A stretch of 64,000 nucleotides of DNA from Gelidibacter sp035515035 (GCF_035515035.1 NZ_DATJCA010000177.1:10571-74570), one strand, 5' to 3'. Shown: positions 33,659-42,573, counted from the first letter of the stretch. The notes: generated by a model from the sequence alone, not told the origin. Program-made: numbers and translations.

Positions 33659-34428
33659 CTACTCTTTTTGTGTTTCAAGAATGATGATAAAAACGTTCAA
33701 TTTAGCCACCAAGAATTCGAAAACTGCCATATCGTTTTTTATCTTACATAGATTTTCAAACCCGGGATCATCTTGGCAATGGAAGAAAAATTCTGATTTT
33801 TGGCCGTCTTCCAAGTCATAATTACTAAATAAATCATCGGAAAAATCAGATTTCATTTTGTCGAGACACGTATTTAATTTCTCAAATTTCACATGTGCTT
33901 TTAGTTGTTTTGTCCGTCCTGTAATGGCATTAATAATGGGGAAAATGGGGATGAGACCTACCCCTGAGGTTGCTTCATACAAGCGTCTTTCTGTTTGAGT
34001 TTTAATTTCCCGGTATATCCTGGAATGCCCAAGTCATAGAAATTGATATCTCGTTTTAAATCTGCATTCTTGATATCGGACAGCAAATCGCCCGTAAGCA
34101 CTTTTCCTACTACAACCTCATCCAAAGCATTGACCAACTCTTCTAAATATACGGTGAATTCTTTAGCGGCGATGATAAATTTGGTAATGACAACCTCCTT
34201 TGGTTGATAGGAAATGCCAGAAAAAAGTAGGGTATCGTTCAGTTTTGCCTGGACAAAAAATTCGCCATTACTATTGGAAATCGTGAATCGGCTAGCCGTT
34301 TTATTGATAATGTGAATGCCTTCTACGTCATGGGGTGCACTAATTTTCCCGTTAATATCCACCGATTGCGAATGCGCATTTTTCACAAATAATAATCCTA
34401 AAATGCTAAAAATTAGATAACTTCTCAC
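33659..34428 (-). pseudogene. Frameshifted carboxypeptidase-like regulatory domain protein (third paralogue)
   Basis: Two overlapping frames form one gene. The 5' part (GTG at 34428 to 33958) has signal peptide, regulatory domain and 'LDEVVVGKVLTGDL', and ends abnormally in 'LKLKQKDACMKQPQG'. The 3' part (to 33659) restores the paralogue's sequence: 'TQTERRLYEA...NAITGRTKQLK...'. Comparison with the neighbouring intact gene places a single-base loss in the A/T-rich stretch at about 34001-34010. About nine more residues are missing just downstream. The ORF is otherwise preserved, so the lesion is recent or is a sequencing error. Start GTG overlaps the previous stop by four bases. Confidence 0.75.
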
Positions 34429-35228
34429 TCTTCGACGGTTGATTGCAGAATGGATTTGAAGCTCACCAGTTTTTCTTTCAGAAACTCGAGCATTTTAAAA
34501 TCGTCGTTAATGATACATAGTTTATCAAATTGTTCACCATCGGCACAAAAATAGAAAAACTCATTTCTATAAGATTCTTCTAGCGCATGCGCCGTAAATA
34601 AAATTTGAGAAAGATTTGACTTGGTCCTATCAATGCATTTGTCTTTATTTTCAAGATGGATCCTATGCTTTAACAATTTAGTTCTTCCAGAAATAGCATT
34701 CAAGATAGGATCAACTTCAAGAGAACCCCCTAATAAACTTAGCAAATGTATGGGTTTGAAGTCTCCTGCGGTATGCAATCGTCTCTCACTTTGGGTTTTA
34801 GGCTTCCCGGCATATCCAGGAATTCCCAAATCGAAAAAATTAATAGTGCGCTCAATTCCAGAATTGGCGAGATCTGAACTCAAATCGCCCGTCAATATTC
34901 TTCCTACGACCACTTCATCCAAAATATTTAGTTTTTCAGTGAGATAAACAGTCAAAACTTTTGAATTGATCATATCTTGACCTACCACAACTTTTTTCAA
35001 TAGGTACGACACGCCCGAAAATGCCAAGGTATCATTCAGTTTAACTGGGATGGAAAATTCGCCTTGACCGTTGGAAATTGTAAAACTGCTGGACGTATTA
35101 TTGAGAATATGAATGCCTTCCACATCGTCATCAGCAATAATTTTGCCCTTGATGGTAACGGTTTGGCCAATCATAAAGTGAAGTCCAAAGACCATGAAAA
35201 AAGAAAGTGCATAACTATTTTTTTCCAC
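34425..35228 (-). CDS. Carboxypeptidase-like regulatory domain protein (second paralogue)
   Basis: A 267-aa exported protein. Signal peptide (to 'MIGQT'), then a CarboxypepD_reg-like beta-sandwich (about 22-95), then 'LDEVVVGRILTGDL', a segment that resembles the TonB-box-like start after the same domain in SusC-type receptors, and a private C-terminal domain (about 120-267) with a conserved 'NAISGRTKLLK' and two cysteines. There is no barrel, so it is a stand-alone periplasmic or outer-membrane-associated module. GTG start, overlapping the upstream gene by 14 bases. Confidence 0.8.
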   Translation of the reverse strand: MEKNSYALSFFMVFGLHFMIGQTVTIKGKIIADDDVEGIHILNNTSSSFTISNGQGEFSIPVKLNDTLAFSGVSYLLKKVVVGQDMINSKVLTVYLTEKLNILDEVVVGRILTGDLSSDLANSGIERTINFFDLGIPGYAGKPKTQSERRLHTAGDFKPIHLLSLLGGSLEVDPILNAISGRTKLLKHRIHLENKDKCIDRTKSNLSQILFTAHALEESYRNEFFYFCADGEQFDKLCIINDDFKMLEFLKEKLVSFKSILQSTVEE

Positions 35229-36027
35229 CTTCTTTGGCTAAGAATTCTTTACTTTTAATGCTGATAAATTCTAAAAACTCGAATTCCTTCCCTGCATTTA
35301 AGAGTGAGAAATCCACTCCTTGGTCTTCTACATAATCTACAAAATCATTCACTTTATTTTCCGGAATATTAAAATTCTCCACTAAAAACTTAGTACTGTA
35401 GAGGTCCGTAAAGGCTTTATTAGAATCTTCAGGACCCATGACTTCAATATCTTTATTCTTTTTAGAATTGAAAATAGGTCTTAAGAACAAATCCACAATC
35501 CCGACGACATTTAATCCATACGGAATATTATTTCCAGTCCCCGGCATGGCAACGTTGACTACTTTTGATCTGTAATCTTCTGGAAATTCGTATTCATTCA
35601 TATTGGCTACACCAAAATAAATAGCGTCTAAATCTGGATTAAAGGTTTTTACACTCTCAATATCTACAAGTAAATTTCCTGAAAGATCATAAGGCAAAAT
35701 GACAACCTCATCTAATTTATTGATTTGTTCGACCAAGAACACGGTCATTTTTTTAGTCTTAATGATATTTTCATCAATGGTTACAGTAAAGTCCTGAAAC
35801 TGTAGTGCTCTAAACTCAATAATATCATTCAATGCCACACTCAACGTAAACAGACCATTTTCGTCCGTCAGCACGCCTTTTTTAGCGGAGGTATTATAAA
35901 CCGTGATCCCCTCCAAATCATCACTGTTCACCACAATTTTTCCTGAAATTTCCACGCGCTTGATATTTTGCGCAGTCAAAAAGAAGAAAGGTGAGAGGAG
36001 AAATAGATAAAGAAAAGCTGTTTTCAT
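35215..36027 (-). CDS. Carboxypeptidase-like regulatory domain protein (first paralogue)
   Basis: A 270-aa exported protein, the most diverged of three tandem paralogues. The signal peptide ends 'FFLTAQ', followed by a regulatory domain ('KIVVNSDDLEGITVYN', 'TDENGLFTLSVALND') and 'KLDEVVILPYDLSGNL', the counterpart of the DEVVVG segment. The C-terminal region contains 'NVVGIVDLFLRPIFN', a hydrophobic segment also present as the 'PILNAI' patch in the paralogues. Leads a three-gene run with overlapping coding regions; function unknown. Confidence 0.8.
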   Translation of the reverse strand: MKTAFLYLFLLSPFFFLTAQNIKRVEISGKIVVNSDDLEGITVYNTSAKKGVLTDENGLFTLSVALNDIIEFRALQFQDFTVTIDENIIKTKKMTVFLVEQINKLDEVVILPYDLSGNLLVDIESVKTFNPDLDAIYFGVANMNEYEFPEDYRSKVVNVAMPGTGNNIPYGLNVVGIVDLFLRPIFNSKKNKDIEVMGPEDSNKAFTDLYSTKFLVENFNIPENKVNDFVDYVEDQGVDFSLLNAGKEFEFLEFISIKSKEFLAKEGGKK

Positions 36028-36227
36028 AAGATTGGATTTTTAGTTAGATTGATAAAGAAAGTACGAACTCTCTTAATTAAACTCTAAAGCTTGTTTAAAC
36101 TTTTGTTAAATTGCCAGATTACTTAAATTTACAACAAAATAATCGAGATTAGCCCTATTATGGGCAAATTTCAGGAGGTTTCCTACAGACAACAGCTGTA
36201 AATAGCCACGATAAAAACACCAACCTA
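36028..36227. promoter_or_regulatory. Divergent intergenic region between regulatory-domain genes and pepE
   Basis: 200 bases serving two divergent units. GCCC-tattat-GGGC (about 36152-36165) and ACAGCTGT (about 36190-36197) are the only palindromes. No exact TAnnTTTG box is seen for either gene. Confidence 0.35.
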
Positions 36228-36935
36228 ATGAAACAAATGATCATTGCCAGCACCTCCACCTTACATGGAAGTGGTTATCTCAACTATCTTTTAGAAGAAT
36301 TGACTTTTCTTTTTAAAGATACTGATACGATTTTATTTATTCCTTACGCACGTCCAAGTGGCATCAGTCATGAAGAATACACTCAAAAAGCCCAAGAAGC
36401 GTTTTCAAAAATCGGAAAAAAAGTCAAAGGTATTCATGAGTTTGACCATCCTAAAGAAGCTTTAAAAAATGCCAAAGGAATTTTTGTTGGCGGAGGCAAT
36501 ACGTTTGTGTTGGTCAATCAGCTTTATAGAAATGATTTGATCAGTACCATGCAAAACGTGATCCACGGCGGAACGCCTTATCTAGGCACAAGTGCAGGCA
36601 GTAATATTTGCGGACTTACCATCAACACCACCAATGATATGCCTATTGTATACCCGCCAAGCTTCAAGACTTTGGGGATAGTTCCGTTTAATATCAATCC
36701 GCATTATTTAGATCCAGATAAAAAAAGCAAACACATGGGCGAAACTCGGGAAACCCGGATCCAAGAATTCCATGCTTTTAATTCGCAACCAGTGATAGGT
36801 CTCAGGGAAGGCAGCTGGCTGGAGGTCAATGGGGATCGTGTTATTTTGGAAGGGGAATTGGATGCTCGGATTTTTGAATACAACAAAGCGCCATATGAAG
36901 TGGAAACTGGCACGGATTTGAGTGGGTTGAAGTAG
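36228..36935 (+). CDS. pepE: Dipeptidase E (peptidase S51)
   Basis: A cytosolic Asp-dipeptidase of 235 aa. The nucleophile Ser122 is in 'GTSAGS', the family's elbow, with 'GGGNTF' upstream and His159 in 'INPHYLDP'. PepE releases N-terminal Asp from dipeptides. Length and order of motifs are normal. It stands alone, flanked by repeat-rich sequence downstream. Confidence 0.94.
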   Translation: MKQMIIASTSTLHGSGYLNYLLEELTFLFKDTDTILFIPYARPSGISHEEYTQKAQEAFSKIGKKVKGIHEFDHPKEALKNAKGIFVGGGNTFVLVNQLYRNDLISTMQNVIHGGTPYLGTSAGSNICGLTINTTNDMPIVYPPSFKTLGIVPFNINPHYLDPDKKSKHMGETRETRIQEFHAFNSQPVIGLREGSWLEVNGDRVILEGELDARIFEYNKAPYEVETGTDLSGLK

Positions 36936-36944
36936 TTCAGTTGA

Positions 36945-37070
36945 CAGTCTTCAGTCTTCAGTAGCAGTTGTCAGGGGTAGCGCAAATCAGTGATTCCGAA
37001 AGCATTTGGAAGATGTCGAAAGGAGCTATTACACAAAGGAGACACAAAGCTTCACAAAGAACTATTATAA
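36945..37070. repeat. Intergenic repeats: CAGTCTT units and ACACAAAG unit
   Basis: CAGTCTTCAGTCTTCAGTAG (36945-36964) is shared with the nqrE-nqrD gap. It is followed at about 37027-37065 by TTACACAAAGGAGACACAAAG-type sequence, related to patches at 44838-44958 and 46081-46121. The whole 36936-37238 gap carries no gene. Confidence 0.6.
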
Positions 37071-37196
37071 TTGGGATTATGAAAAATGAAGACGTCAAAT
37101 TGGATTTTTGCCAATTCATGACAAACTTCAGCTCAAAAAAGCATCATCAGGAACCGTACAGATAATTAGTGAAATAATTGGACAGCAATATTTAGT

Positions 37197-37230
37197 GACA
37201 ATCAGTGAAATTCGTGTCTAAAAAAAATCC
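37197..37230. repeat. GTGAAATTCGTGTC(N)AAAAAA repeat
   Basis: CAGTGAAATTCGTGTCTAAA-type sequence, also present at 43428-43470 in inverted orientation and 44011-44065 in direct orientation. Confidence 0.6.
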
Positions 37231-37238
37231 GCATCTCC

Positions 37239-37667
37239 TTACTGAAGTTTCTTCAAAAAATGATAGCCCAGAATTTCAAACCCTTCATTCATATAAAACT
37301 TATGTGAGAGATGATTTTGTACATAAGTATTCAGTTCTACCGATTGGAAACCCTTTTGCAAGGCATAATCATAAATAGTTTTCATAAACTGTTTGCCCAA
37401 TCCTTTCTTTCTGTAGGCGTCGTCAATAATGACGTGATCCAGTTCTACACTTCTCCCCGAATAATGCCGTGTACAAAACCACATCCCTGCTATTCCAATG
37501 AGTTTATCACGATCATAGAGCGCGGCACACTCATAGTTTTGGGTCACCATTTCAGCAAAACGTTGTTTGAGCACCGCTTCAGAGATTTTATGATTGTTCA
37601 ATTTTAACATTAAGGGAATGATCGTATTGATCTGGGAAGGTTCTAATATTTTAAAAGTGATGGGCAT
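37239..37667 (-). CDS. GNAT-family N-acetyltransferase
   Basis: A 142-aa Gcn5-related acetyltransferase. The acetyl-CoA pyrophosphate loop is 'RKKGLGK' (after 'DHVIIDDAY'), and motif B is 'VELNTYVQNHLSHKFYMNEGF'. The substrate is not predictable. The frame is open to 37820, but that extension would overlap the divergent M15 gene; the ATG at 37667 gives the compact family start ('MPITFKILEPSQ'). Confidence 0.9.
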   Translation of the reverse strand: MPITFKILEPSQINTIIPLMLKLNNHKISEAVLKQRFAEMVTQNYECAALYDRDKLIGIAGMWFCTRHYSGRSVELDHVIIDDAYRKKGLGKQFMKTIYDYALQKGFQSVELNTYVQNHLSHKFYMNEGFEILGYHFLKKLQ

Positions 37668-37743
37668 ACTTGGAATTTTTAGTAAAAATAAATAAATTAC
37701 TTTAAAAGTAAATTGGTTAAGTTTGATAGATTTAATAAAAAAG

Positions 37744-38472
37744 ATGGATAGAAAAGATTTTATAAAAACTATAGCTCTTAGCGCCATGGCCATGGGCATA
37801 ATACCACAATTGGCTTTCAAAAATGCCGAATTGAGTTATGAGGAATTAATAGGAAAAGGAAATCCAACACTATATGGCAACGGATTCCAGATCAGAAAAG
37901 AGGCCTTTGATGCGTTCACAAAAATGAAAGCTGCTGCTTTAAAAGATAATATTTCGATTGAAGTGGTCTCGAGTTATCGGAATTTTGCACATCAAAATCG
38001 GATTTGGGAACGCAAATACAAAAACTTCACACAACAAGGTTTATCCCCTGAAAAAGCAATTCAGAAAATCATAGAATATTCTACTATTCCAGGAACATCG
38101 CGCCATCATTGGGGCACAGATATGGATATTATTGATGCTAATGTTCCCCAACCAAAAAACGTATTGAGTCCGGGTCATTTTGAAGGCAATGGAAGTTATG
38201 TAAGACTTAAGAAGTGGATGGACGCAAATTCCAGAGACTTTGGTTTTTATTTGGTTTACACCGATACACCTGGGCGGAAAGGTTTTAAATATGAACCTTG
38301 GCATTATAGCTTCAAAGCACTTTCAGCGGACTATCTGAAATCCTACAGAAAATTAAACTTGAAAGACATTCTGAAAAACGAATCGCTGATGGGGCATCAA
38401 CACCTCACCGATTCTTTTTTGGATAGCTACTACGCTGAAAACATTGTGGACATTAACCCTGAACTGTTGTAA
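37744..38472 (+). CDS. M15-family D-alanyl-D-alanine carboxypeptidase-like protein
   Basis: A 242-aa exported VanY/LAS-type metallopeptidase. Zinc ligands are seen in 'SRHHWGTDMD' (His and Asp) and 'EPWHY' (Glu base and His). It presumably trims peptidoglycan peptides. The N-terminus 'MDRKDFIKTIALSAMAMG' looks like a Tat signal with Arg-Lys in place of twin Arg and a hydrophobic core, so export may be Tat-dependent. The frame opens at 37723, but the ATG at 37744 begins the signal. Followed by a bidirectional terminator. Confidence 0.9.
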   Translation: MDRKDFIKTIALSAMAMGIIPQLAFKNAELSYEELIGKGNPTLYGNGFQIRKEAFDAFTKMKAAALKDNISIEVVSSYRNFAHQNRIWERKYKNFTQQGLSPEKAIQKIIEYSTIPGTSRHHWGTDMDIIDANVPQPKNVLSPGHFEGNGSYVRLKKWMDANSRDFGFYLVYTDTPGRKGFKYEPWHYSFKALSADYLKSYRKLNLKDILKNESLMGHQHLTDSFLDSYYAENIVDINPELL

Positions 38473-38488
38473 ATTATATGTAAATAAA

Positions 38489-38514
38489 AAAGCCTCTTAA
38501 AAATAAGAAGCTTT
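38489..38514. terminator. Bidirectional terminator between M15 and ankyrin genes
   Basis: AAAGCCTCTTA / TAAGAAGCTTT stem with one mismatch, 4-base loop, A's upstream and T's downstream; serves convergent genes. Confidence 0.7.
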
Positions 38515-38540
38515 CTCATACACTAACTCAGCACTCGTTT

Positions 38541-38924
38541 TTATGAAATCTTTTTCAAATACATTAAAGCATCTTTGGCGTTAGAACGCTTGGCATAATC
38601 CATTGCGTTTAAACCATTTTCTGATCGCTTTTTAAGTTTAGCGCCATTCTTTACGAGCAACTCCAAAATATCTACCCGGTTATATTTGGCAGCGTACATT
38701 GCAGGTGTCATACCATTTGACGCCTCATTAACATCAGCACCAAGTTGGATCAACTTATTAACCATTTCAAGATCGCCTTTTACAATGGAAATACAGAATG
38801 GGCTGACTGAGACTTTTGTTTTTGCAAAACTTGAAGGCTTTGAAGTTTGAATTGATGTGGTGGCATTAGAGGTGTGAAATGCAAAACCTAATGCGATTGC
38901 GGAAATAATGATTGTTTTTTTCAT
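38541..38924 (-). CDS. Exported ankyrin-repeat protein
   Basis: A 127-aa protein: signal peptide (1-21), then two to three ankyrin repeats ('DLEMVNKLIQLGADVNEASNGMTPAMYAAKYNRVDILE' type periodicity; three copies of the helix-turn-helix pattern from about 45 to 125). Secreted or periplasmic ankyrin proteins are common in Bacteroidota; the partner is unknown. A 27-base imperfect hairpin lies 22-48 bases upstream of the start. Confidence 0.85.
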   Translation of the reverse strand: MKKTIIISAIALGFAFHTSNATTSIQTSKPSSFAKTKVSVSPFCISIVKGDLEMVNKLIQLGADVNEASNGMTPAMYAAKYNRVDILELLVKNGAKLKKRSENGLNAMDYAKRSNAKDALMYLKKIS

Positions 38925-38945
38925 GATGAATGATTTTTGATCCTC

Positions 38946-38972
38946 CCGAACCTACTTTTTCAGTACGGTCGG
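38946..38972. promoter_or_regulatory. Hairpin in the leader of the ankyrin gene
   Basis: CCGAACCTACT / AGTACGGTCGG, 9 of 11 pairs, 5-base loop. Position suggests an untranslated leader structure; function unknown. Confidence 0.35.
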
Positions 38973-39189
38973 ATTTGTGATTACTTTTTGATTATATAAG
39001 AAAGACGATTCAAAATTGGAGGTGTTACAGTATTTCTAATTAAATAGATTCTTTTTTTACTTTTCATGTCCAGATTGGCGCTGTAAATATGAATTGCACA
39101 ATGACTATCTTTCCACTGTTTGTCTAAAAAAATGCGCTGATTATATGCGGAATTTAAGTCGATATGCTATCATTTGATTCTATAAACTT

Positions 39190-39197
39190 TATCTTTG
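39190..39197 (+). promoter_or_regulatory. Bacteroidota -7 box for gpmI
   Basis: TATCTTTG, exact consensus, ends 19 bases before the ATG at 39217. Confidence 0.65.
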
Positions 39198-39216
39198 AAA
39201 TTCAAAACAAATCACC

Positions 39217-40734
39217 ATGAACAAAAAAGTCATCCTTATGATTCTTGACGGATGGGGAAAATCTCCAGACCCTAAAGTGTCAGCCATAGATAATGCCCAT
39301 ACGCCATTTATTGATTCGCTATATCTCAAATACCCCAACGCTTCCTTAAGAACTGACGGTCTTCACGTAGGATTGCCCGAAGGCCAAATGGGCAATAGCG
39401 AAGTGGGCCATATGAATTTAGGTGCGGGCAGAATTGTTTATCAGGACTTGGCAAAAATCAATTTGGCGGTTCAAAACAAGACACTTGCTCAGGAGAAAGT
39501 ATTGGTGGATGCTTTTAAATACGCCAAAGAAAACCATAAACCGGTTCACTTTTTAGGTTTAGTGAGTGATGGTGGTGTGCATTCACATATCAACCATTTA
39601 TTTGGTCTGTTAGATGCTGCAAAAGCGTATGATCTTGACAACGTTTTTATCCATGCGTTTACGGATGGACGTGATGTGGACCCAAAGTCTGGATTAGGTT
39701 TTATAGCTCAACTTCAAAATCATATTCAAGATAGTTCGGCAGAATTGGCAACAGTCACTGGACGCTATTATGCCATGGACCGAGATAAACGCTGGGAGCG
39801 TGTCAAACTCGCTTATGATGCTCTAGTGAATGGCATTGGAGAACCTTCTACAGATGCGATTCAGACCATACAAAATAGTTATAACCATGCGGTGACCGAC
39901 GAATTCATAAAACCAATTGTGATGACCGACCATGATGGTCAGCCTAAGGCTAAAATCAAAGATGGCGATGTGGTTATTTTCTTCAACTTCAGAACTGATC
40001 GCGGAAGACAATTAACACAAGCCTTGTCACAATACGATTTTCATGAGCAAAACATGCACAAACTCGATTTGTATTATGTAACCTTAACCAATTATGATGA
40101 TGTTTTCGAGGGAATTAAAGTCGTTTTTGAAAAAGATAATTTGACTGAAACTTTAGGCGAAGTTTTAGAGAAATACCATAAAAAACAGATCCGTATTGCG
40201 GAGACTGAAAAATATCCACATGTCACCTTTTTCTTTTCAGGGGGACGCGAAGTTCCATTTGATGGAGAGAAACGAATTCTGAGAAATTCGCCCAAAGTAG
40301 CCACTTACGATCTAAAGCCAGAAATGAGTGCCTTTGAATTGCGCGATGCTTTAATTCCAGAATTGGAAAGTGAGGAAGTCGATTTTGTGTGCCTCAATTT
40401 TGCCAATGGCGATATGGTGGGCCATACTGGCGTTATGCAAGCAGCCATACAAGCTTGTGAAGCGGTTGATATTGTCGTGAAAGATGTGGTAACTACGGCT
40501 CTTGAACATGGCTACACCACATTATTGATTGCCGATCATGGCAACTGCGAAACCATGATCAATCCAGATGGTACTCCTAATACGGCACATACCACCAATC
40601 CTGTGCCTATTATTTTAATTGATAAGGATCTAAAACACATCAGCGATGGCATTTTAGGCGATTTGGCACCCACAATTTTAAAATTAATGGGGGTTCCACA
40701 ACCCAAAATTATGACCCAACATCCATTGATATAA
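39217..40734 (+). CDS. gpmI: 2,3-bisphosphoglycerate-independent phosphoglycerate mutase
   Basis: Mn2+-dependent alkaline-phosphatase-superfamily mutase of 505 aa, interconverting 3- and 2-phosphoglycerate. Metal-binding D11 ('ILDGWG') and the phosphorylated Ser61 ('MGNSEVGHMN') are present, along with 'FTDGRD' and 'ADHGN' near the C-terminus for the second metal set. Length is normal for GpmI. Together with gap elsewhere in the window it supports standard glycolysis/gluconeogenesis. Confidence 0.96.
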   Translation: MNKKVILMILDGWGKSPDPKVSAIDNAHTPFIDSLYLKYPNASLRTDGLHVGLPEGQMGNSEVGHMNLGAGRIVYQDLAKINLAVQNKTLAQEKVLVDAFKYAKENHKPVHFLGLVSDGGVHSHINHLFGLLDAAKAYDLDNVFIHAFTDGRDVDPKSGLGFIAQLQNHIQDSSAELATVTGRYYAMDRDKRWERVKLAYDALVNGIGEPSTDAIQTIQNSYNHAVTDEFIKPIVMTDHDGQPKAKIKDGDVVIFFNFRTDRGRQLTQALSQYDFHEQNMHKLDLYYVTLTNYDDVFEGIKVVFEKDNLTETLGEVLEKYHKKQIRIAETEKYPHVTFFFSGGREVPFDGEKRILRNSPKVATYDLKPEMSAFELRDALIPELESEEVDFVCLNFANGDMVGHTGVMQAAIQACEAVDIVVKDVVTTALEHGYTTLLIADHGNCETMINPDGTPNTAHTTNPVPIILIDKDLKHISDGILGDLAPTILKLMGVPQPKIMTQHPLI

Positions 40735-40762
40735 TGATTTTAGGCAAGCAGAATATTTATTG

Positions 40763-40770
40763 TATTTTTG
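40763..40770 (+). promoter_or_regulatory. Bacteroidota -7 box for the BT0820-like HAD gene
   Basis: TATTTTTG, exact consensus, 19 bases before the ATG. Confidence 0.6.
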
Positions 40771-40789
40771 CCTCCCAAAGCATTGACAC

Positions 40790-41194
40790 ATGAATTTTCA
40801 GAACAGACTAATAATCGCTGTAGACTTTGACGGCACCATTGTAGAAGATCGCTATCCAGGGATTGGAAAAGCCCGTATCTTTGCCTTTGAAACCTTAAAA
40901 CGCCTCCAAGAAGATGGGCACCGCTTGATTCTATGGACTTATAGATATGGTAAAACCCTCGACGAGGCTGTTGCCTTTTGTGAGGAGAATGGCATCACCT
41001 TTTATGCCGTCAATAAAAGTTTTCCGGGAGAGGAATTTGACAATACTAAAAGCCGTAAAATAAATGCGGATCTTTTTATTGATGACCGAAACATCGGCGG
41101 AGTTCTTGGATGGGGTGAAGTGTACCAAATAATTACCAGGGAAGAACCCAATATTCCGGAGAAAAAAAGAGGGTTCTTTTCATTTTTCAGATAA
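40790..41194 (+). CDS. HAD-superfamily hydrolase-like protein (BT0820 type)
   Basis: A 134-aa HAD protein: motif I 'DFDGTI' (nucleophile Asp at residue 12), motif II-like 'LWTYR', and the late acidic 'DLFIDDRN'. It is a minimal HAD without a large cap. It resembles the small BT0820-type Bacteroidota family of unknown substrate. Its own promoter separates it from gpmI. Ends four bases from the convergent CoA-transferase stop. Confidence 0.85.
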   Translation: MNFQNRLIIAVDFDGTIVEDRYPGIGKARIFAFETLKRLQEDGHRLILWTYRYGKTLDEAVAFCEENGITFYAVNKSFPGEEFDNTKSRKINADLFIDDRNIGGVLGWGEVYQIITREEPNIPEKKRGFFSFFR

Positions 41195-41197
41195 GAA

Positions 41198-42469
41198 TTA
41201 GGTGCTCATCAAATCATAATATTGCCTATCAATAGTTTCTCTATGATTGGGGTGGGCAATATTCACTAAGGCCTTGACGCGGTTTTTGATCGTTTTACCA
41301 TATAATTCGGCAATTCCATATTCGGTTACCACATAATTGACGTGCGCCCTTGTAGTTACTACGCCGGCTCCCGGTTTTAAACTTGGCACAATACGGCTGA
41401 TGCCCGATTTGGTTTCAGAAGGCAAAGCAATAATCGCCTTCCCACCCTCACTTAATGATGCACCCCGGATAAAATCCATTTGTCCGCCTACGCCAGAATA
41501 TATTTTTGACCCAATAGAATCCGCACAGACCTGCCCGGTCAAATCAACCTCTATGGCAGAATTGATTGCTACCATACGTGGATTTTGTTTGATGATGGAC
41601 ACATCATTGGTGTAATTTGAAGCCCGCATTTCAATAAACGGATTGTCATCTACATAATCATACAAACGTTTTGAACCCATTAAGAAAGTGGCCAATGCCC
41701 TTCCTCTATTGATACTTTTATAATTGCCGTTGATGACATTGCTCAAAATAAGGTCAATCACCCCATCACTGAACATTTCAGTGTGTAAGCCCAGATCCTT
41801 ATGGTTGGTCAATCGGGTCAATACGGCATTAGGAATACTCCCAATCCCCATTTGTAATGTGCTTCGATCCTCTATTAAACCGGCTACATAGTCGCCAATC
41901 CTACCTTCTATCGCAGTTGGTTCTGCCATTTCGTGAATCGGCAAGGCTTCGTCACAATCTACAAAGGCATCGATCTCAGCAATATGAATAATTCCCGCGC
42001 CATGCGTTCGGGGCATTTGTTTATTTACCTGTGCAATCACATATTTCGCATTGTCAATGGCCGCCAAAGTCGCTTCTACAGAAACGCCAAGGGAACAATA
42101 CCCATGTCGGTCTGGAACTGAGACATGTATTAAAGCAACATCTAATGGGATGGTGCGGCACTTAAATAGCAAAGGCAATTCACTTAAAAAAACCGGAGTA
42201 TAAGAACCATTTCCTGCTTTGATGGTGTGTCTTACGTTTTCTCCCACAAAAAAACAATTGACATGGAAACTATCTTTTAATTCGGGATTCGCATACGGCG
42301 CGACCCCTTCAGTATGTAATTGGCAAATTTCAACATTTCTCAGTTCTTCATGCCGTTTGGTCAACGCCTTTATCAACACTTGTGGCGCGGCCGCGGCCGC
42401 TTGAATATAAATACGATCATTTGACTTGACTGCCTTTACGGCATCTTCTGCGGAAATTGATTTGTACAT
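41198..42469 (-). CDS. Acetyl-CoA hydrolase/transferase family protein
   Basis: A 423-aa Cat1/4-hydroxybutyrate-CoA transferase-family enzyme. N-terminal domain 'YIQAAAAAPQVLIKAL'; the conserved 'GIGSIPNAVL' glycine loop; 'HTEMFSDGVIDL' with the Glu that in the family forms the glutamyl-CoA intermediate; C-terminal 'YVVTEYGIAELYGKT'. It exchanges CoA between acetate/short acids and acyl-CoA; exact partner unknown. Single gene with own promoter. Confidence 0.92.
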   Translation of the reverse strand: MYKSISAEDAVKAVKSNDRIYIQAAAAAPQVLIKALTKRHEELRNVEICQLHTEGVAPYANPELKDSFHVNCFFVGENVRHTIKAGNGSYTPVFLSELPLLFKCRTIPLDVALIHVSVPDRHGYCSLGVSVEATLAAIDNAKYVIAQVNKQMPRTHGAGIIHIAEIDAFVDCDEALPIHEMAEPTAIEGRIGDYVAGLIEDRSTLQMGIGSIPNAVLTRLTNHKDLGLHTEMFSDGVIDLILSNVINGNYKSINRGRALATFLMGSKRLYDYVDDNPFIEMRASNYTNDVSIIKQNPRMVAINSAIEVDLTGQVCADSIGSKIYSGVGGQMDFIRGASLSEGGKAIIALPSETKSGISRIVPSLKPGAGVVTTRAHVNYVVTEYGIAELYGKTIKNRVKALVNIAHPNHRETIDRQYYDLMST

Positions 42470-42487
42470 AGTTCTTCTATTTAATTA

Positions 42488-42495
42488 CAAAACTA
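42488..42495 (-). promoter_or_regulatory. Bacteroidota -7 box for the CoA-transferase gene
   Basis: TAGTTTTG on the minus strand, exact TAnnTTTG, 18 bases before the ATG. Confidence 0.55.
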
Positions 42496-42565
42496 TTCAA
42501 CAAAATCCATTAAAAAACTGTTATATGTCATGTTCCAGAAGAATGTCAACCCCATTTATTTTAAT

Positions 42566-42573
42566 TATCTTTG
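42566..42573 (+). promoter_or_regulatory. Bacteroidota -7 box for map
   Basis: TATCTTTG, exact consensus, ends 17 bases before the ATG at 42591. Confidence 0.65.

Noticed and set aside
33659..33982. Separate 107-codon gene
   Set aside because: It is the continuation of the 33958-34428 frame, as shown by the intact paralogue next to it.
37668..37820. 5' extension of the GNAT frame
   Set aside because: Overlaps the divergent M15 gene; the domain begins at ATG 37667.
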